A stretch of DNA of 64,000 bases from Streptosporangium brasiliense (lineage in GTDB: Bacteria; Actinomycetota; Actinomycetes; Streptosporangiales; Streptosporangiaceae). The stretch lies in assembly GCF_030811595.1 (NCBI RefSeq), contig NZ_JAUSRB010000001.1:1364001-1428000 (forward strand), read 5' to 3'. The notes beneath the pieces are model-generated. The model did not search any database and was not told where the DNA came from. It was given only the letters and a program-made list of their open reading frames with translations. A program made the translations under genes and the position numbers. Below are positions 46,291-55,367 of this stretch, piece by piece; position 1 is the first letter of the stretch; the number at the start of each line of letters is the position of its first letter.

Positions 46291-47173
46291 GTGCCGGCTC
46301 CCTCGTCCCGAACAGCCCCGCGGGGCGGATGAGCAGGACCACGATCATCACGAGGAACGGCGCGACGTCGCCGGCGCCCCTGCCGAGGAAGGCCAGGTCG
46401 TTCTGGTAGCCGCTCATCAGGGTCTCGGTGACCCCGATGATCAGGCCGCCGGCCAGCGCCCCCGTGGTGGAGTCCAGGCCGCCGAGGATCGCCGCGGGGA
46501 AGGCCTTCATGGCGGCGAACGTCGTGCTGCGGTCCAGGCCCGGCGTGGGGAACACGCACAGGAAGAGCGCGGCGACGGCGGCCAGGGCCCCGGCGACCGC
46601 CCAGGCCCCCATCGACACCCGCCCGCGCCGCACGCCCATCAGCGCGGCGGTCTCGGCGTCCTCCGCGGTGGCGCGCATGGCGACGCCCCAGCCGGTGTGC
46701 TTGAAGGCGAGCAGGAAGACGGTGATCAGGACCGCCGCGACGGCCAGCGCGACGACCCGGGTCTGGGCGATGCCGACGGCCCCCAGATGGAGCACCTGAT
46801 CGCGCCACGGATCGCCGAGGGCGAGGACCTCGGTGCCGATCTGCCGGGTCAGCTCGGTGGTCAGCATGATGTCGACGCCGATCGTCACGATCGCCAGGAC
46901 GCTGTGGGAGGAGACGTCCGCCCGGCGGATGATCAGGAACTCGATCAGGACGCCCACGGCGGCCGCGCCGGCGACACCGGCCGGCAGGGCGGCCCAGAAG
47001 CCGATCACGGGGTGCAGCTCCGCGACGGCGAAACCGCCGGCCAGCAGCAGCGAGGCGTGGGCGAAGTTGACCACCTCGGTCGCCTTGAAGATGATGACGA
47101 ACCCGAGGGCGATCAGCGCGTACACCGCGCCGACGGAGATCCCGTTCGCCAGAAGCTCCAGAAAAGTGATCAT
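46283..47173 (-). CDS. livH: Branched-chain amino acid-type ABC permease LivH
   Basis: ATG 47173 overlaps the livG stop in ATGA; 296 residues. Family motifs are NGISVGAVYALIALGFVIIF, TEVVNFAHASLLLAGGF, MRATAEDAETAALMGV (coupling loop) and AILGGLDSTTGALAGGLIIG. It forms the transmembrane pore with LivM. Confidence 0.94.
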   Translation of the reverse strand: MITFLELLANGISVGAVYALIALGFVIIFKATEVVNFAHASLLLAGGFAVAELHPVIGFWAALPAGVAGAAAVGVLIEFLIIRRADVSSHSVLAIVTIGVDIMLTTELTRQIGTEVLALGDPWRDQVLHLGAVGIAQTRVVALAVAAVLITVFLLAFKHTGWGVAMRATAEDAETAALMGVRRGRVSMGAWAVAGALAAVAALFLCVFPTPGLDRSTTFAAMKAFPAAILGGLDSTTGALAGGLIIGVTETLMSGYQNDLAFLGRGAGDVAPFLVMIVVLLIRPAGLFGTREPARV

Positions 47174-47994
47174 GAAGTGGCCTCCCCGGCCCCGCCCGCC
47201 GCGCCCAGGTAGGCGCGGATCACCTCGGGATCGTCCTGGACCTCGGCGGGGGGCCCGCCGGCGATCCGCCGGCCGAAGTCCAGGACCGTCACCGCGTCGG
47301 CGATCCGCATGACCATCCCCATGTCGTGTTCGACCAGCAGGATCGAGATGCCGAGGCTCTCCCGGACGGCGACGATCAGCTCGGCCATGTCGCGGCGCTC
47401 GCCGCCGTTCATACCGGCCACCGGCTCGTCGAGCAGGAGCAGCCTGGGCTCCATGCACAGGGCCCGGGCCAGCTCGACCCGTTTCTGCACGCCGTACGGC
47501 AGGAGCCCGACGGGTGTCGGCAGCCGCCCGCTGAGCCCGACGAAGGCGGCGATCTCGGTCACCCGCTCGCCGTGCCGCCGGGCCTCCCGCCGCGCGGACG
47601 GCAGGCGCAGGCCGGCCGCGACGAACCCGGCGCGGGTCAGCCGGTGCCGGCCGAGCATCAGGTTCTCGCGCACCGACAGGCGGGGCGACAGGGCGATGTT
47701 CTGGAAGGTGCGCGCCACGCCCAGGGCGGCGATGCGGTGCGGGGGCAGGGCGGTCAGCTCCGCCCCGCCGAAGCGCACGCTGCCCGAGGTGGCCCGGTAG
47801 ACCCCCGACAGCACGTTGAAGCAGGTCGACTTGCCCGCGCCGTTGGGGCCGATGACCGCGTGGACGCTGCCGGGCTCGACGGTGAAGCCGACCGCGTCCA
47901 GCGCGGTGAGCCCGGCGAAGCGCACGGTGACGTCCCGGACTTCGAGCCGGGGAGGGAGGGTGTCCATACCGTCCGGTTGGTATGTGTCGCTCAT
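47170..47994 (-). CDS. livG: ABC transporter ATP-binding protein LivG
   Basis: I choose ATG 47994 because it forms an ATGA overlap with the stop of the small ORF upstream; ATG 48003 and ATG 47967 are alternatives. The product has 274 residues, with Walker A IGPNGAGKST, Q-loop ARTFQNIALS, a C-loop LLPYGVQKRVELARAL (SGGQ replaced by PYGVQ, as usual in LivG), Walker B LLLLDEPVAGM and H-loop LLVEHDM. Confidence 0.93.
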   Translation of the reverse strand: MSDTYQPDGMDTLPPRLEVRDVTVRFAGLTALDAVGFTVEPGSVHAVIGPNGAGKSTCFNVLSGVYRATSGSVRFGGAELTALPPHRIAALGVARTFQNIALSPRLSVRENLMLGRHRLTRAGFVAAGLRLPSARREARRHGERVTEIAAFVGLSGRLPTPVGLLPYGVQKRVELARALCMEPRLLLLDEPVAGMNGGERRDMAELIVAVRESLGISILLVEHDMGMVMRIADAVTVLDFGRRIAGGPPAEVQDDPEVIRAYLGAAGGAGEATS

Positions 47995-48221
47995 GTGGAC
48001 CATCCGGATCCGCCGCCGCGCGCGCCGGCCGGGCCCACCGCCGTGGGATCGACCGCCGCGAGGCCGGTCGAGGGATCGAACGCCACGGGATCGAACGCCA
48101 CGGGATCGAACGCCACGGGATCGAACGCCACGGGATCGAACGCCGCGGGGCTCGCCGCGGTGAGGCTTACCGCCGCGGGGCCCGCCGTCATGGGGTCGGC
48201 CGCCGCGGGGGCGCCGGTCAT
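47991..48221 (-). CDS. Small AFDPV-repeat ORF between livF and livG
   Basis: A 76-codon frame begins at ATG 48221, overlapping the livF stop in ATGA, and ends at TGA 47993-47991, overlapping the livG ATG in the same way. The product is Ala/Pro-rich (MTGAPAAADPMTAGPAAVSL). It contains five consecutive AFDPV-type units and ends in GGGSGWST. No known domain, signal peptide or membrane helix is visible. Perfect coupling on both sides is the argument that it is translated. It could also be junk made by repeat growth in the junction, kept open because it couples livF to livG. Confidence 0.5.
   Translation of the reverse strand: MTGAPAAADPMTAGPAAVSLTAASPAAFDPVAFDPVAFDPVAFDPVAFDPSTGLAAVDPTAVGPAGARGGGSGWST
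48072..48146. repeat. 15-bp tandem repeat, five copies
   Basis: GGGATCGAACGCCAC is repeated without gaps at 48072, 48087, 48102, 48117 and 48132; the last copy ends CGC. It encodes AFDPV on the minus strand inside the small ORF. Spacer-free and only 15 bp, it is not a CRISPR. Confidence 0.95.
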
Positions 48222-49183
48222 GCCGACCACCTGGCCAGGGCCGGGCGCCCGGCGGGCGAGGGGGCGCCGGGACCGTCCCCGACCCCCAGGTAACGGCGGC
48301 GCACCTCGTCGCTGCGGGCCAGGTCGGCGGCGGGGCCGGACAGGACCACCTCGCCGACCTCCAGCACGTAGGCGTGGGAGGCCAGGGACAGGGCCATCGC
48401 GGCGTTCTGCTCCACCAGGAGCACCGTCGTCCCCTGCGCGTTGATCTCGCGGACCGTGTCGGCGATCCGCGCCGCCATCATCGGCGCCAGGCCGAGGGTG
48501 GGCTCGTCGAGCAGGAGCATCCTCGGCCGGGCCATCAGCGCGCGGCCGATGGCGAGCATCTGCTGCTCGCCGCCCGACAGCAGCCCGGCGCGCTGCCGGG
48601 CGCGCTCGGCGAGCACCGGGAAGAGCGTCAGCACGCGCTCCCTGGCCTCGGCCGCGGCCCGGCGGCCGCGCGCTCCCAGCGCGCCGGCCCGCAGGTTCTC
48701 CTCCACGGTCATCCGCGCGAAGACCCGGCGGCCCTCGGGCACCTGGACGACGCCGCGGGCGACCACGGCCGAGGCGGCGGTGCCGGACAGCCTCGCCCGG
48801 TCGAAGCCGATCTCGCCCGCCGTGATCGCGCCCCGGTGGAACCTGAGCGTGCCCGAGACGGCGCGCAGCAGGGTCGACTTCCCCGCGCCGTTGCCGCCGA
48901 GCACCGTGACGATCGAACCGCGCGGGACGCTCAGCGAGATCCCGCGCAGGGCCGTCACCGGGCCGTAGTTCACCGCCAGGTCCCGGACGGCCAGCCCGCG
49001 GTCCTCGGGTGGTGGAGGGACGTGGCCGTCCGGCGTGTCCGGCGACGGGGCCGCCGGCCTCAACCGGCGGAGGAAGCGCCCCCCGGTCACGGTCCGCCTG
49101 CTGGGACCGGTCGGGGTCCGGCCGCCGCCTGCCTCGGCCGAGACGGGCGGGGGGCCGCTCTCTTCAGGGAGCGGAGGAGTCAC
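48218..49183 (-). CDS. livF: ABC transporter ATP-binding protein LivF
   Basis: GTG 49183 has AGGAGG about 6 bases upstream and gives 321 residues; ATG 49216 lacks a good site. A 75-residue Pro/Gly/Arg-rich N-terminal extension precedes the ATPase: Walker A LGGNGAGKST, VVQVPEGRRVFARMTVEENL (Q-loop region), signature LSGGEQQMLAIGRAL, Walker B LLLDEPTLGLAP and LLVEQNA. It pairs with LivG. First gene of the operon. Confidence 0.92.
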   Translation of the reverse strand: MTPPLPEESGPPPVSAEAGGGRTPTGPSRRTVTGGRFLRRLRPAAPSPDTPDGHVPPPPEDRGLAVRDLAVNYGPVTALRGISLSVPRGSIVTVLGGNGAGKSTLLRAVSGTLRFHRGAITAGEIGFDRARLSGTAASAVVARGVVQVPEGRRVFARMTVEENLRAGALGARGRRAAAEARERVLTLFPVLAERARQRAGLLSGGEQQMLAIGRALMARPRMLLLDEPTLGLAPMMAARIADTVREINAQGTTVLLVEQNAAMALSLASHAYVLEVGEVVLSGPAADLARSDEVRRRYLGVGDGPGAPSPAGRPALARWSA

Positions 49184-49320
49184 ATATGCCTCCTGACGAT
49201 TGTTGAACGCATCCAACCCGGAGGGTTCACCGGAGTCCAGACGCGGGGGTGAAGTCGGGACCGGCGCCCACGGGGGGCCGGTGCCGGTTGTGCGTCAGCA
49301 CAGTGCGGGATCACGGAACA

Positions 49321-49338
49321 GAACAGAATCTTGTTCGG
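49321..49338. promoter_or_regulatory. Dyad in the livF-pucR intergenic region, shared with the 9.2-kb promoter
   Basis: GAACAGAATCTTGTTC (49321-49336) has GAACA/TGTTC arms. Its CAGAATCTTGTTCGG part is identical to 9224-9238. It lies 138 bases upstream of livF and 29 upstream of the pucR-type gene, so it could serve both. Confidence 0.45.
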
Positions 49339-49366
49339 CAATGTGTGCGGCTGACACCATTGCCTG

Positions 49367-50566
49367 ATGGGGCTCCGGACCACCGCCGACGACGAGGTGC
49401 GCAGGATCATGCGCATGGCCGCCGCCCGGCTGCTGCAGCGCCTCCCCGAGCTCACCGACGAACTGGTGACCAGGACCCGTGACACCGACGAGGCCTACCG
49501 CCGGATGGTGCCCACCGACGACCACTGGCAGAGCGTGTACGACGCCATGCGGGTCGGCATCGGCGCGATCCTGCTCCCTCTCGCCGAGCGGCGCGACCTG
49601 CAGCAGGCGGAACGGACCGCCCGGCGCCGCGCCGAGCAGGGCCTCCCGATGGACTCGCTGCTGCGCAGCTACCGGATCTCCGCCCAGGTGATGTGGGACG
49701 GGCTGGTCGGCGTCGTCGCCGAGGAGGAGCCGGACAGCCTGCCGGTGCTGATCCGCGGCGCCACCAAGGTCTGGCACGCCGTCGACCGGCAGGCGGTCGC
49801 CGCCGCCGAGGCGTACCGCGACCGGGAGGCCGAGATGTTCGGCCGCACGGCCGAACGGGTCCAGGCCCTGCTCGACGCCCTCCTGGAGGACCGGGCCGAC
49901 GCCGCCCTGGCCCGCAGCGCCGCCGCCGCGCTGGACCTGCCCGAACTCGGCCGCTACGCGGTCGTCATCACCCGGCTGCCGGGCCGTCACGACCACCAGG
50001 ACGACGCGGTCCGCCCGGCGGCCCTGGGCGCCATGCGGCTGCTGTGGCGGATGCGCCCCGACTACGAGGTCGCGGTCGCCCTGCTCCGCGAGGCGGGGAT
50101 GGAGGACCTGACCCGCGAACTGCGCCCCCACGTCACCGGCTGCGCCGGGATCAGCCCGGTGGTCGAGGGGCTGACCGAGCTGGGCCGGGCGCGCAGGCTC
50201 GCCGAGCTCGCCCTGCGGACCTGCGTGGGGGAGGGGCCGGAGATCGCGCTGCTGGAGGACCGGTTGCCCGCCGCGCTGGTGGTCAGCCAGCCCGAACTCG
50301 CCGGCCACCTCAGCGGTGTTGTGCTGCGGCCCATCCTCGCCCTCGACCCGGCCGACCGGGAGGTGCTGCTCGGCACGCTGGAGGCGTGGCTGCGCTGCGA
50401 GGGCTCGGCGATGCGCACCGCCGGGCAGCTCTACTGCCACCGCAACACGGTCTTCAACCGCATCCGCCGCATCGAGCAGCTCACCGGGCGCTCCCTGGCC
50501 CGCCCGCTGGACATCGTGGAGCTCGCCCTGGCCCTCGACGCGGTGCGATTACTGCCGGTGACGTGA
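49367..50566 (+). CDS. PucR-type helix-turn-helix regulator
   Basis: The 399-residue protein has an N-terminal helical sensor region ([40 protein letters not shown]), a GGDEF-like middle domain and a C-terminal PucR HTH ([20 protein letters not shown]). In other bacteria PucR proteins activate catabolic and transport genes when their substrate is present. Its divergent position suggests it controls the liv-type operon. GTG/ATG alternatives are absent near the N terminus, so ATG 49367 is used although no ribosome binding site is clear. Confidence 0.88.
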   Translation: MGLRTTADDEVRRIMRMAAARLLQRLPELTDELVTRTRDTDEAYRRMVPTDDHWQSVYDAMRVGIGAILLPLAERRDLQQAERTARRRAEQGLPMDSLLRSYRISAQVMWDGLVGVVAEEEPDSLPVLIRGATKVWHAVDRQAVAAAEAYRDREAEMFGRTAERVQALLDALLEDRADAALARSAAAALDLPELGRYAVVITRLPGRHDHQDDAVRPAALGAMRLLWRMRPDYEVAVALLREAGMEDLTRELRPHVTGCAGISPVVEGLTELGRARRLAELALRTCVGEGPEIALLEDRLPAALVVSQPELAGHLSGVVLRPILALDPADREVLLGTLEAWLRCEGSAMRTAGQLYCHRNTVFNRIRRIEQLTGRSLARPLDIVELALALDAVRLLPVT

Positions 50567-50660
50567 CAGTCACGGCCTTTGCCGCGAGGGGTGCTTAGAC
50601 AGAGAGCCGGCGGGGCAATGGTTAGGGATACCCCAGCCAGGTTGAACCGAGGTGATGTCG

Positions 50661-51089
50661 ATGCTGATCGGTACGATTCTGCAAGGCAAGGGAGCGGACG
50701 TGACGACCATCCGTCCCGAGGCGACGGTGACCGAGCTCCTGGCAGTCCTCGCCGCGCACAACATCGGCGCCGTGGTGGTCTCCGAGGACGGCTCGTCGAT
50801 CGCGGGCATCGTCTCCGAACGCGACGTGGTGCGGCGGCTCGACGACCGCGGTGCCGGCGTGCTGACCGCCCCGGTGTCGTCCATCATGACGACCGACGTC
50901 CATACCTGCCCGCCCACCGCCAACGTCGACGACCTGCGCCAGACCATGACCACGCACCGCATCCGGCACGTGCCGGTCATGGACGGCGGGCGGCTGGCCG
51001 GGATCGTGAGCATCGGTGACGTGGTCAAGAGCGCCATCGAGTCGCTGGAGACCGAGAAGGCCTACCTGGTCGACTACCTGCACCGCTGA
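50661..51089 (+). CDS. CBS-domain pair protein
   Basis: ATG 50661 with GAGGTG about 6 bases upstream gives 142 residues; ATG 50655 and GTG 50652 are alternatives. Two CBS motifs fill it: residues about 10-65 (TVTELLAVLAAHNIGAVVVS; GIVSERDVVRRL) and 75-130 (DLRQTMTTHRIRHVPVMDGG; GIVSIGDVVKSAI). Stand-alone CBS pairs bind adenine nucleotides and sense energy state. No partner gene is adjacent. Confidence 0.9.
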   Translation: MLIGTILQGKGADVTTIRPEATVTELLAVLAAHNIGAVVVSEDGSSIAGIVSERDVVRRLDDRGAGVLTAPVSSIMTTDVHTCPPTANVDDLRQTMTTHRIRHVPVMDGGRLAGIVSIGDVVKSAIESLETEKAYLVDYLHR

Positions 51090-51095
51090 GGCCCG

Positions 51096-51127
51096 GTGGG
51101 GCCCGGCACGCCGGTGCCGGGCCCCAC
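51096..51127. terminator. Bidirectional hairpin between convergent genes
   Basis: GTGGGGCCCGGCAC (51096-51109) and its perfect 14-bp complement (51114-51127) flank a GCCG loop, lying 6 bases after the CBS stop and 18 bases past the subtilase stop. No T-run, but the position between converging genes supports a shared terminator. Confidence 0.65.
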
Positions 51128-51144
51128 GGATCCCTACCGCTTCC

Positions 51145-54100
51145 TTACTGCACGGTTATCTTGTCGACCTCGATCGTGATGCCCTTCACCTGCGGTGTCG
51201 ACGTGCCCGTCGTCACCGTCCCGGTGCCCGTGCTGACTCCCTTGACCTTCATCGTGTAGGTCAGGGTGCCGCCGGGGGCGCCGGGGGTGCTGGTCACGCG
51301 GAGGTCCTGGGTCGGCGGCCCGGTGATCTGGCCGCCGGCCGTACCCTCGTCGTTCTCGGCGCCGACGGTCAGGCCGTAGCTCGCCGGCATGTCGCCGGGC
51401 AGGTTGGCCGGGTCGTAGGTGTAGGTGATGTCCTCTTCCCCGTTCAGCCCGATCCACTGCTGGAACACCTTGGCGTCCGTCGTGCCGTAGACGTTGAGGC
51501 GCCATTCGACGACGAGCCAGTCACTCACGCCGTCGGTCAGCGTCCCGACGTAGACGCCCGGCGCGCCGGCGCCGTCCAGGTCGGTCCAGTAGGGGGCGAG
51601 CACGTTGTTCGGGGTGGCCGGGTCCGGCAGCGACTGCGGCGCGGCCTCGATGTCGGCCGAGCCCGCGGTGCCTCCCGCGACCGTGTAGCCGTTGGAGACG
51701 ACGCCGATCCGGGTGTAGGTCTTGCCCGCGTACTTGAACGGCGGGACGGTGAAGTTCAGCGCCTGCTCGTCGCCGATCGGCGTCGGCGTGATGCCGTAGG
51801 CGTCCAGCGGCAGGTAGGGCGCGGGCCCGGTGCCCGGGGCGATGCCGGGCCGGTCCGGCTGCCGGGCCGTGAGGGTGGTCTTCGCCGTCGCGATCTGCGA
51901 GCCGACCTTGGTGGCGCCGGTCACGGAGTTCAGCCGCAGCTTGCTGTCCAGCGTGCTGACCGCCGTCACCTCGGCGTCCTTGAGGGTGGTGTTCTGCACG
52001 CTCACGGTGCAGGTGGACTCGCCGCTGTCGCGGGCGATGGTGTCCGGCACGCAGGTCTGCTCGACCGGGACGGCGCCCTCCTTGCGGAAGAACGCGACCG
52101 GCAGGTGCAGATCGCGGCTGCCGCCCGACTGCTTGAGGTTCACCTGGCCGAAGTACTGCCCCTCGGGCAGGTCCGGCGCGGTGACCACCACGGTGAGCTT
52201 GACGCTCTTGCCCGGCTTGACGCTGAAGCGGGGCGGCAGCACCGTGATGTTCGCCCCGCTCACGGTCGTGCCCGAGGCGTCGTAGGTGAGCGTCTTGTCG
52301 GTGACGTTGGTGAAGGTCCGCTTGGCGGTGATGAGACCCGGCATGGTCGGGGCGTTCACCGAGGGCAGGTTGAGGTCGATGCGGTTCAGCTCGTCGCCGG
52401 CCGAGGCGGCGAAGTTCTCCGCGGTCTCGTTCAGGGTCAGGCCCGGGTCACCGGCCTTGCTCAGGTCGATGCGGCCGCCGCCGAAGTCGAACGGGTCGGC
52501 GGGGGTGACGCGGTCCTGCTTGGTGACCGAGGTCTTGGCCGTGGTCTCCAGCGCGGACTTGACCTGACCCGGGGTCCAGTCCGGGTGCAGCGCGAACACC
52601 AGCGCCGAGGCACCGGCGACGTGCGGCGACGACATCGAGGTGCCCGCGATGACCTGGTACAGGTTGCCCTGCGGGCCGCCCGCCGGGCCTTCCAGCGTCG
52701 GCGTGGTCCCGGCCAGGATGTGCAGGCCGGGCGCGGTGACGTCCGGCTTGAGGAAGTCGCCGCCCGGACCGCGGGAGGAGAACGTGGTGATCGCGTCGCC
52801 CTGCCAGGTGGTCTTGGTGCCCTGGGTGAACTTGCCGGTCGCACCCGGGTTGGCCGTCAGGAAGGCCAGCAGCGCGTCGCCCTCCGGCTTGTCGAGGTGG
52901 ACCGTCGGGATCCAGTGGTTGTCGGTCATCACGTCGAGCGGCGTGGCGTTGTAGAGGATCATGCCGGCCGCGCCGCCCTGGAGCACGCTGTGGCTCTTGA
53001 GCACCCGGTTGGGGCCGCGCTGGCAGGCGACGATCTTGCCGGTGAACAGGCCCGGCGGGGCGGGCGCCGTGCACAGCGCGTTGGAGTACGGCGGGGCCGA
53101 GGCGAGCACCACCGGCAGCGGCGAGTTGACGCCGGCCGTGATGGAGGCGCCCTTGAGCGTGGCCGTCGCGCCGCCCGAGCCGGCCAGCGTGATCGTGGAC
53201 TGGAACGTCCTGCTCTGCGTGGAGGCCGCCACCGTGGTCACCCACGGGCTGAGGTGGTTGGCGGTCGCCGCCCCGGGCCCCTCGTTGCCGGCCGAGGCCG
53301 ACACGAGCACGCCCGCCGCGTAGGCGTCGAGGAAGGCCAGCTCCACCGGGTCGCTGTAGGGGGAGGTGCCGCCGGAGATCGAGAAGTTGATCACGCGGAC
53401 GCCGTCGAGGATCGCCCGGCCCACCGCCTGCGCGGAGTCGGAGGGGAAGCAGCCCTGCGCCCCGCAGACCTTGTAGACCGACACGTGCGCCGCCGGGGCG
53501 ATCCCGTGGATCGGGCCGCGGCTGATGCCGAGCGGGTTGGCGTCGGCCACCGGGCCGCCGGCCGAGGTGGTCGCGGTGTGGGTGCCGTGGCCGTTGGAGT
53601 CACGGGCGCTGTCGGGGTAGACCTCGCCGCCGAACACCGCGTTGTAGGTGTCGAGGAACGGCGCGCCGCCGATCAGCTTGCGGTTGCAGGCGAACGGGTC
53701 GGCCGCCGGGGTCAGCGGGTTGTCCCCGAAGTTGCAGACGCGCGGGGTGCCGTCCTTGGTGGGGGGCGCGGCGGGCAGGGTGCCGGGGTCGGCGAACTGG
53801 GGGTGCTCCGGCCAGGCGCCGGAGTCCAGGATGCCGACGACGACGCCCTTGCCCGAGGAGGCGCTGCCACCCAGCTTGCTGTAGATCGTCGGAGCCCCGA
53901 TGAAGGAGGCGCTGGAGTCGGTCAGGAGCTGCTCGGGCCTGTCCTCCTGGACGGCCGCGACGCCCGGCAGCTTCAGCACCTCGGCCGCCTTGTTGGCCGG
54001 GATCCGCAGTGCGATGCCGCCGTAGACCGTGCGCAGCTTCTGCCCGGCCTTGGCGCCGGGAACGCTCTTGGCGAGTCCGGCGAGGAAGGTGTTCTCGACG

Positions 54101-54486
54101 TCCTCGATGTGCTTTTCGTATTTCTTGGCGTCGGCGCTTTTGATATCGAGAGCCTTGCCGGTTTTTGCGGGGCTTGTGGCGGGAAGGCCTTCGAGTCCGC
54201 CCTGATAGGCGGCGTAGGAGTCGTAGTCGAGTTTGACCATCACGTTGACCGTGGCACCCGAGGTGGACTTCAGCAGCGCCTGGTCGCTCTTGGCGAGCTT
54301 GCCGGTCGTGGACTTGGCGCCCTGGACCGGTTCACCCCCGGTCAGCGGGGTCGCCGTCCATTTCTTGGCGCTCGGGGTGGGGGTGGGAGCCGCGCTCGCC
54401 GGCGGCGCCATCGCCGCGACGAGTCCGACGGCGGCGGCGAGCACCGCCACGCGGCCGGTCCGTGATAGGTGGGACGTGCTTGGCAA
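51145..54486 (-). CDS. Secreted S8 family serine protease (subtilase)
   Basis: TTG 54486 with GGGAGGT about 5 bases upstream gives 1113 residues and a normal signal peptide (basic start, VAVLAAAVGLVAAM, cleavage near ASA-AP). An I9-like propeptide region follows (residues about 75-190). The subtilase domain has Asp221 (GILDSG), His300 (NGHGTHTA) and Ser617 (GTSMSSPH). A PA-type insert sits before the Ser (IVACQRGPNRVLKSHSVLQG). A Fn3-like domain and a C-terminal beta domain of about 270 residues complete it. An extracellular protease; the upstream ATGs at 54510 and 54516 would spoil the signal. Confidence 0.93.
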   Translation of the reverse strand: MPSTSHLSRTGRVAVLAAAVGLVAAMAPPASAAPTPTPSAKKWTATPLTGGEPVQGAKSTTGKLAKSDQALLKSTSGATVNVMVKLDYDSYAAYQGGLEGLPATSPAKTGKALDIKSADAKKYEKHIEDVENTFLAGLAKSVPGAKAGQKLRTVYGGIALRIPANKAAEVLKLPGVAAVQEDRPEQLLTDSSASFIGAPTIYSKLGGSASSGKGVVVGILDSGAWPEHPQFADPGTLPAAPPTKDGTPRVCNFGDNPLTPAADPFACNRKLIGGAPFLDTYNAVFGGEVYPDSARDSNGHGTHTATTSAGGPVADANPLGISRGPIHGIAPAAHVSVYKVCGAQGCFPSDSAQAVGRAILDGVRVINFSISGGTSPYSDPVELAFLDAYAAGVLVSASAGNEGPGAATANHLSPWVTTVAASTQSRTFQSTITLAGSGGATATLKGASITAGVNSPLPVVLASAPPYSNALCTAPAPPGLFTGKIVACQRGPNRVLKSHSVLQGGAAGMILYNATPLDVMTDNHWIPTVHLDKPEGDALLAFLTANPGATGKFTQGTKTTWQGDAITTFSSRGPGGDFLKPDVTAPGLHILAGTTPTLEGPAGGPQGNLYQVIAGTSMSSPHVAGASALVFALHPDWTPGQVKSALETTAKTSVTKQDRVTPADPFDFGGGRIDLSKAGDPGLTLNETAENFAASAGDELNRIDLNLPSVNAPTMPGLITAKRTFTNVTDKTLTYDASGTTVSGANITVLPPRFSVKPGKSVKLTVVVTAPDLPEGQYFGQVNLKQSGGSRDLHLPVAFFRKEGAVPVEQTCVPDTIARDSGESTCTVSVQNTTLKDAEVTAVSTLDSKLRLNSVTGATKVGSQIATAKTTLTARQPDRPGIAPGTGPAPYLPLDAYGITPTPIGDEQALNFTVPPFKYAGKTYTRIGVVSNGYTVAGGTAGSADIEAAPQSLPDPATPNNVLAPYWTDLDGAGAPGVYVGTLTDGVSDWLVVEWRLNVYGTTDAKVFQQWIGLNGEEDITYTYDPANLPGDMPASYGLTVGAENDEGTAGGQITGPPTQDLRVTSTPGAPGGTLTYTMKVKGVSTGTGTVTTGTSTPQVKGITIEVDKITVQ

Positions 54487-54926
54487 CGAGACCTCCCTGT
54501 AGGGACGCATGACCACGTCACGCCGGTGGGAGGCGTCGGGTCACCCGGGCATGCCTGGATCAGGGCATGGCTGAGGAGGACTCGACCCTCCCCGTTGGGT
54601 GACGAGAGAACGGCCACCTGTAAAGGCGGCCGATCATGACAGGGAGCCTAACTAGCGATCATTTATTTGCCTAGATCGTGGAATTGCCACAATCACCGGC
54701 CGAATTGGTCAAATTTAAATGCTCGGTCAGCCCAGCGGCCTGACGGGACGCCGGCACGGCTGACGGCCGGCACCCCGCCGCCGGAGACGGCCCGTACGGC
54801 GGCGCCGGTATCCGGCGCGGGAACCCTCCCGGGCGGCGGCCCTGCCGCGGGTGACGCGCGGCCGAGGCCGGTGCGTGACGGTCCGCTGTGCGTAAACTGG
54901 TCCGAAGCGACCTGTGGGAGGCCCGG
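54487..54926. other. Intergenic region with AT-rich core and hairpins
   Basis: The segment 54640-54722 is AT-rich (TCATTTATTTGCC; AATTGGTCAAATTTAAATG) and probably holds the subtilase promoter. Between it and the gene, 54530-54610 can fold (for example GGGTCACCC and GGCATGCC/GGGCATGGC), perhaps a structured leader; it matches no riboswitch I know. TAAACT at 54893-54898 is a possible -10 for smr. No gene seen. Confidence 0.4.
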
Positions 54927-55181
54927 TTGAAGCTCAAGCTGGATCTGCACCCGATCTTCAACCGGGGCGGGGAGATCGACAAAGCGCTGCGGGGCATCAT
55001 CGACGAGGCCATCAGGAAGAAGGCCACCGAGGTCGAGATCATCCCCGGCAAGGGCTCGGGCCAGCTCAAGAAGAAGGTCCTGCGCTTCCTTGAGCAGAAG
55101 GAGATCAAGGCCCTCTACCACCGCATCGACAAGGACGCCAAGAACCACGGCCGCCTGTTCGTCTACTTCCGCTACAAGTAG
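54927..55181 (+). CDS. Small Smr-domain protein
   Basis: TTG 54927 with GGGAGG at 54916-54921 gives 84 residues with the actinobacterial start LKLKLDLHPIFNRG. The Smr motifs are LDLHP and the loop EIIPGKGSGQLKKKVLRFLE. Smr domains are nicking nucleases or RNA cleavers related to the MutS2 C terminus; this stand-alone form is uncharacterised. The last five codons and stop (FRYK stop) coincide with a 15-bp sequence repeated at 58997-59011. ATG 54888 is in frame but lacks a ribosome binding site. Confidence 0.85.
   Translation: MKLKLDLHPIFNRGGEIDKALRGIIDEAIRKKATEVEIIPGKGSGQLKKKVLRFLEQKEIKALYHRIDKDAKNHGRLFVYFRYK
55166..55180. repeat. Candidate attachment site, left copy (smr 3' end)
   Basis: CTTCCGCTACAAGTA, the last codons of smr, is identical to 58997-59011. 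Together the copies bracket about 3.8 kb of accessory DNA, the pattern left by integration into the 3' end of a gene that stays intact. Confidence 0.55.
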
Positions 55182-55367
55182 ACCGGCCGGGTCTCTCACC
55201 TGCGGCTAAGGCGTCTATACCTGCTCTGAGCTGTGATTTCTTGTCTCCTGAGATCTCATCGAATCTCGGTGGACCTTGGCGTCATGTGCCCTGTGCGTGC
55301 CCTGATCTTGGGCTGCGTTCAGGCGGCTTTGCGCCGTCCTCTTGGACGTACCAACGCCAGAAGCAGC
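55182..55367. other. Lower-GC junction, no gene recognised
   Basis: The stretch just right of smr (CTATACCTGCTCTGAGCTGT, GATTTCTTGTCTCCTGAG) is visibly poorer in G/C than its surroundings. No start, RNA gene or integrase was recognised in it. Confidence 0.35.

Noticed and set aside
48072..48146. CRISPR array
   Set aside because: Units are 15 bp, directly adjacent, without spacers, and in frame with a small ORF.
49321..49336. LexA SOS box (GAAC-N4-GTTC)
   Set aside because: The arms GAAC and GTTC are separated by 8 bases, not 4, and the downstream genes have no repair role.
51016..54465. Long rightward open frame (1149 codons) antisense to the subtilase
   Set aside because: The subtilase has a signal peptide and a full catalytic triad; the antisense frame has only Arg/Gly/Val/Asp-rich sequence.
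54517..54640. Riboswitch (c-di-AMP type) in the subtilase leader
   Set aside because: Hairpins are possible, but the conserved core of that class could not be found.
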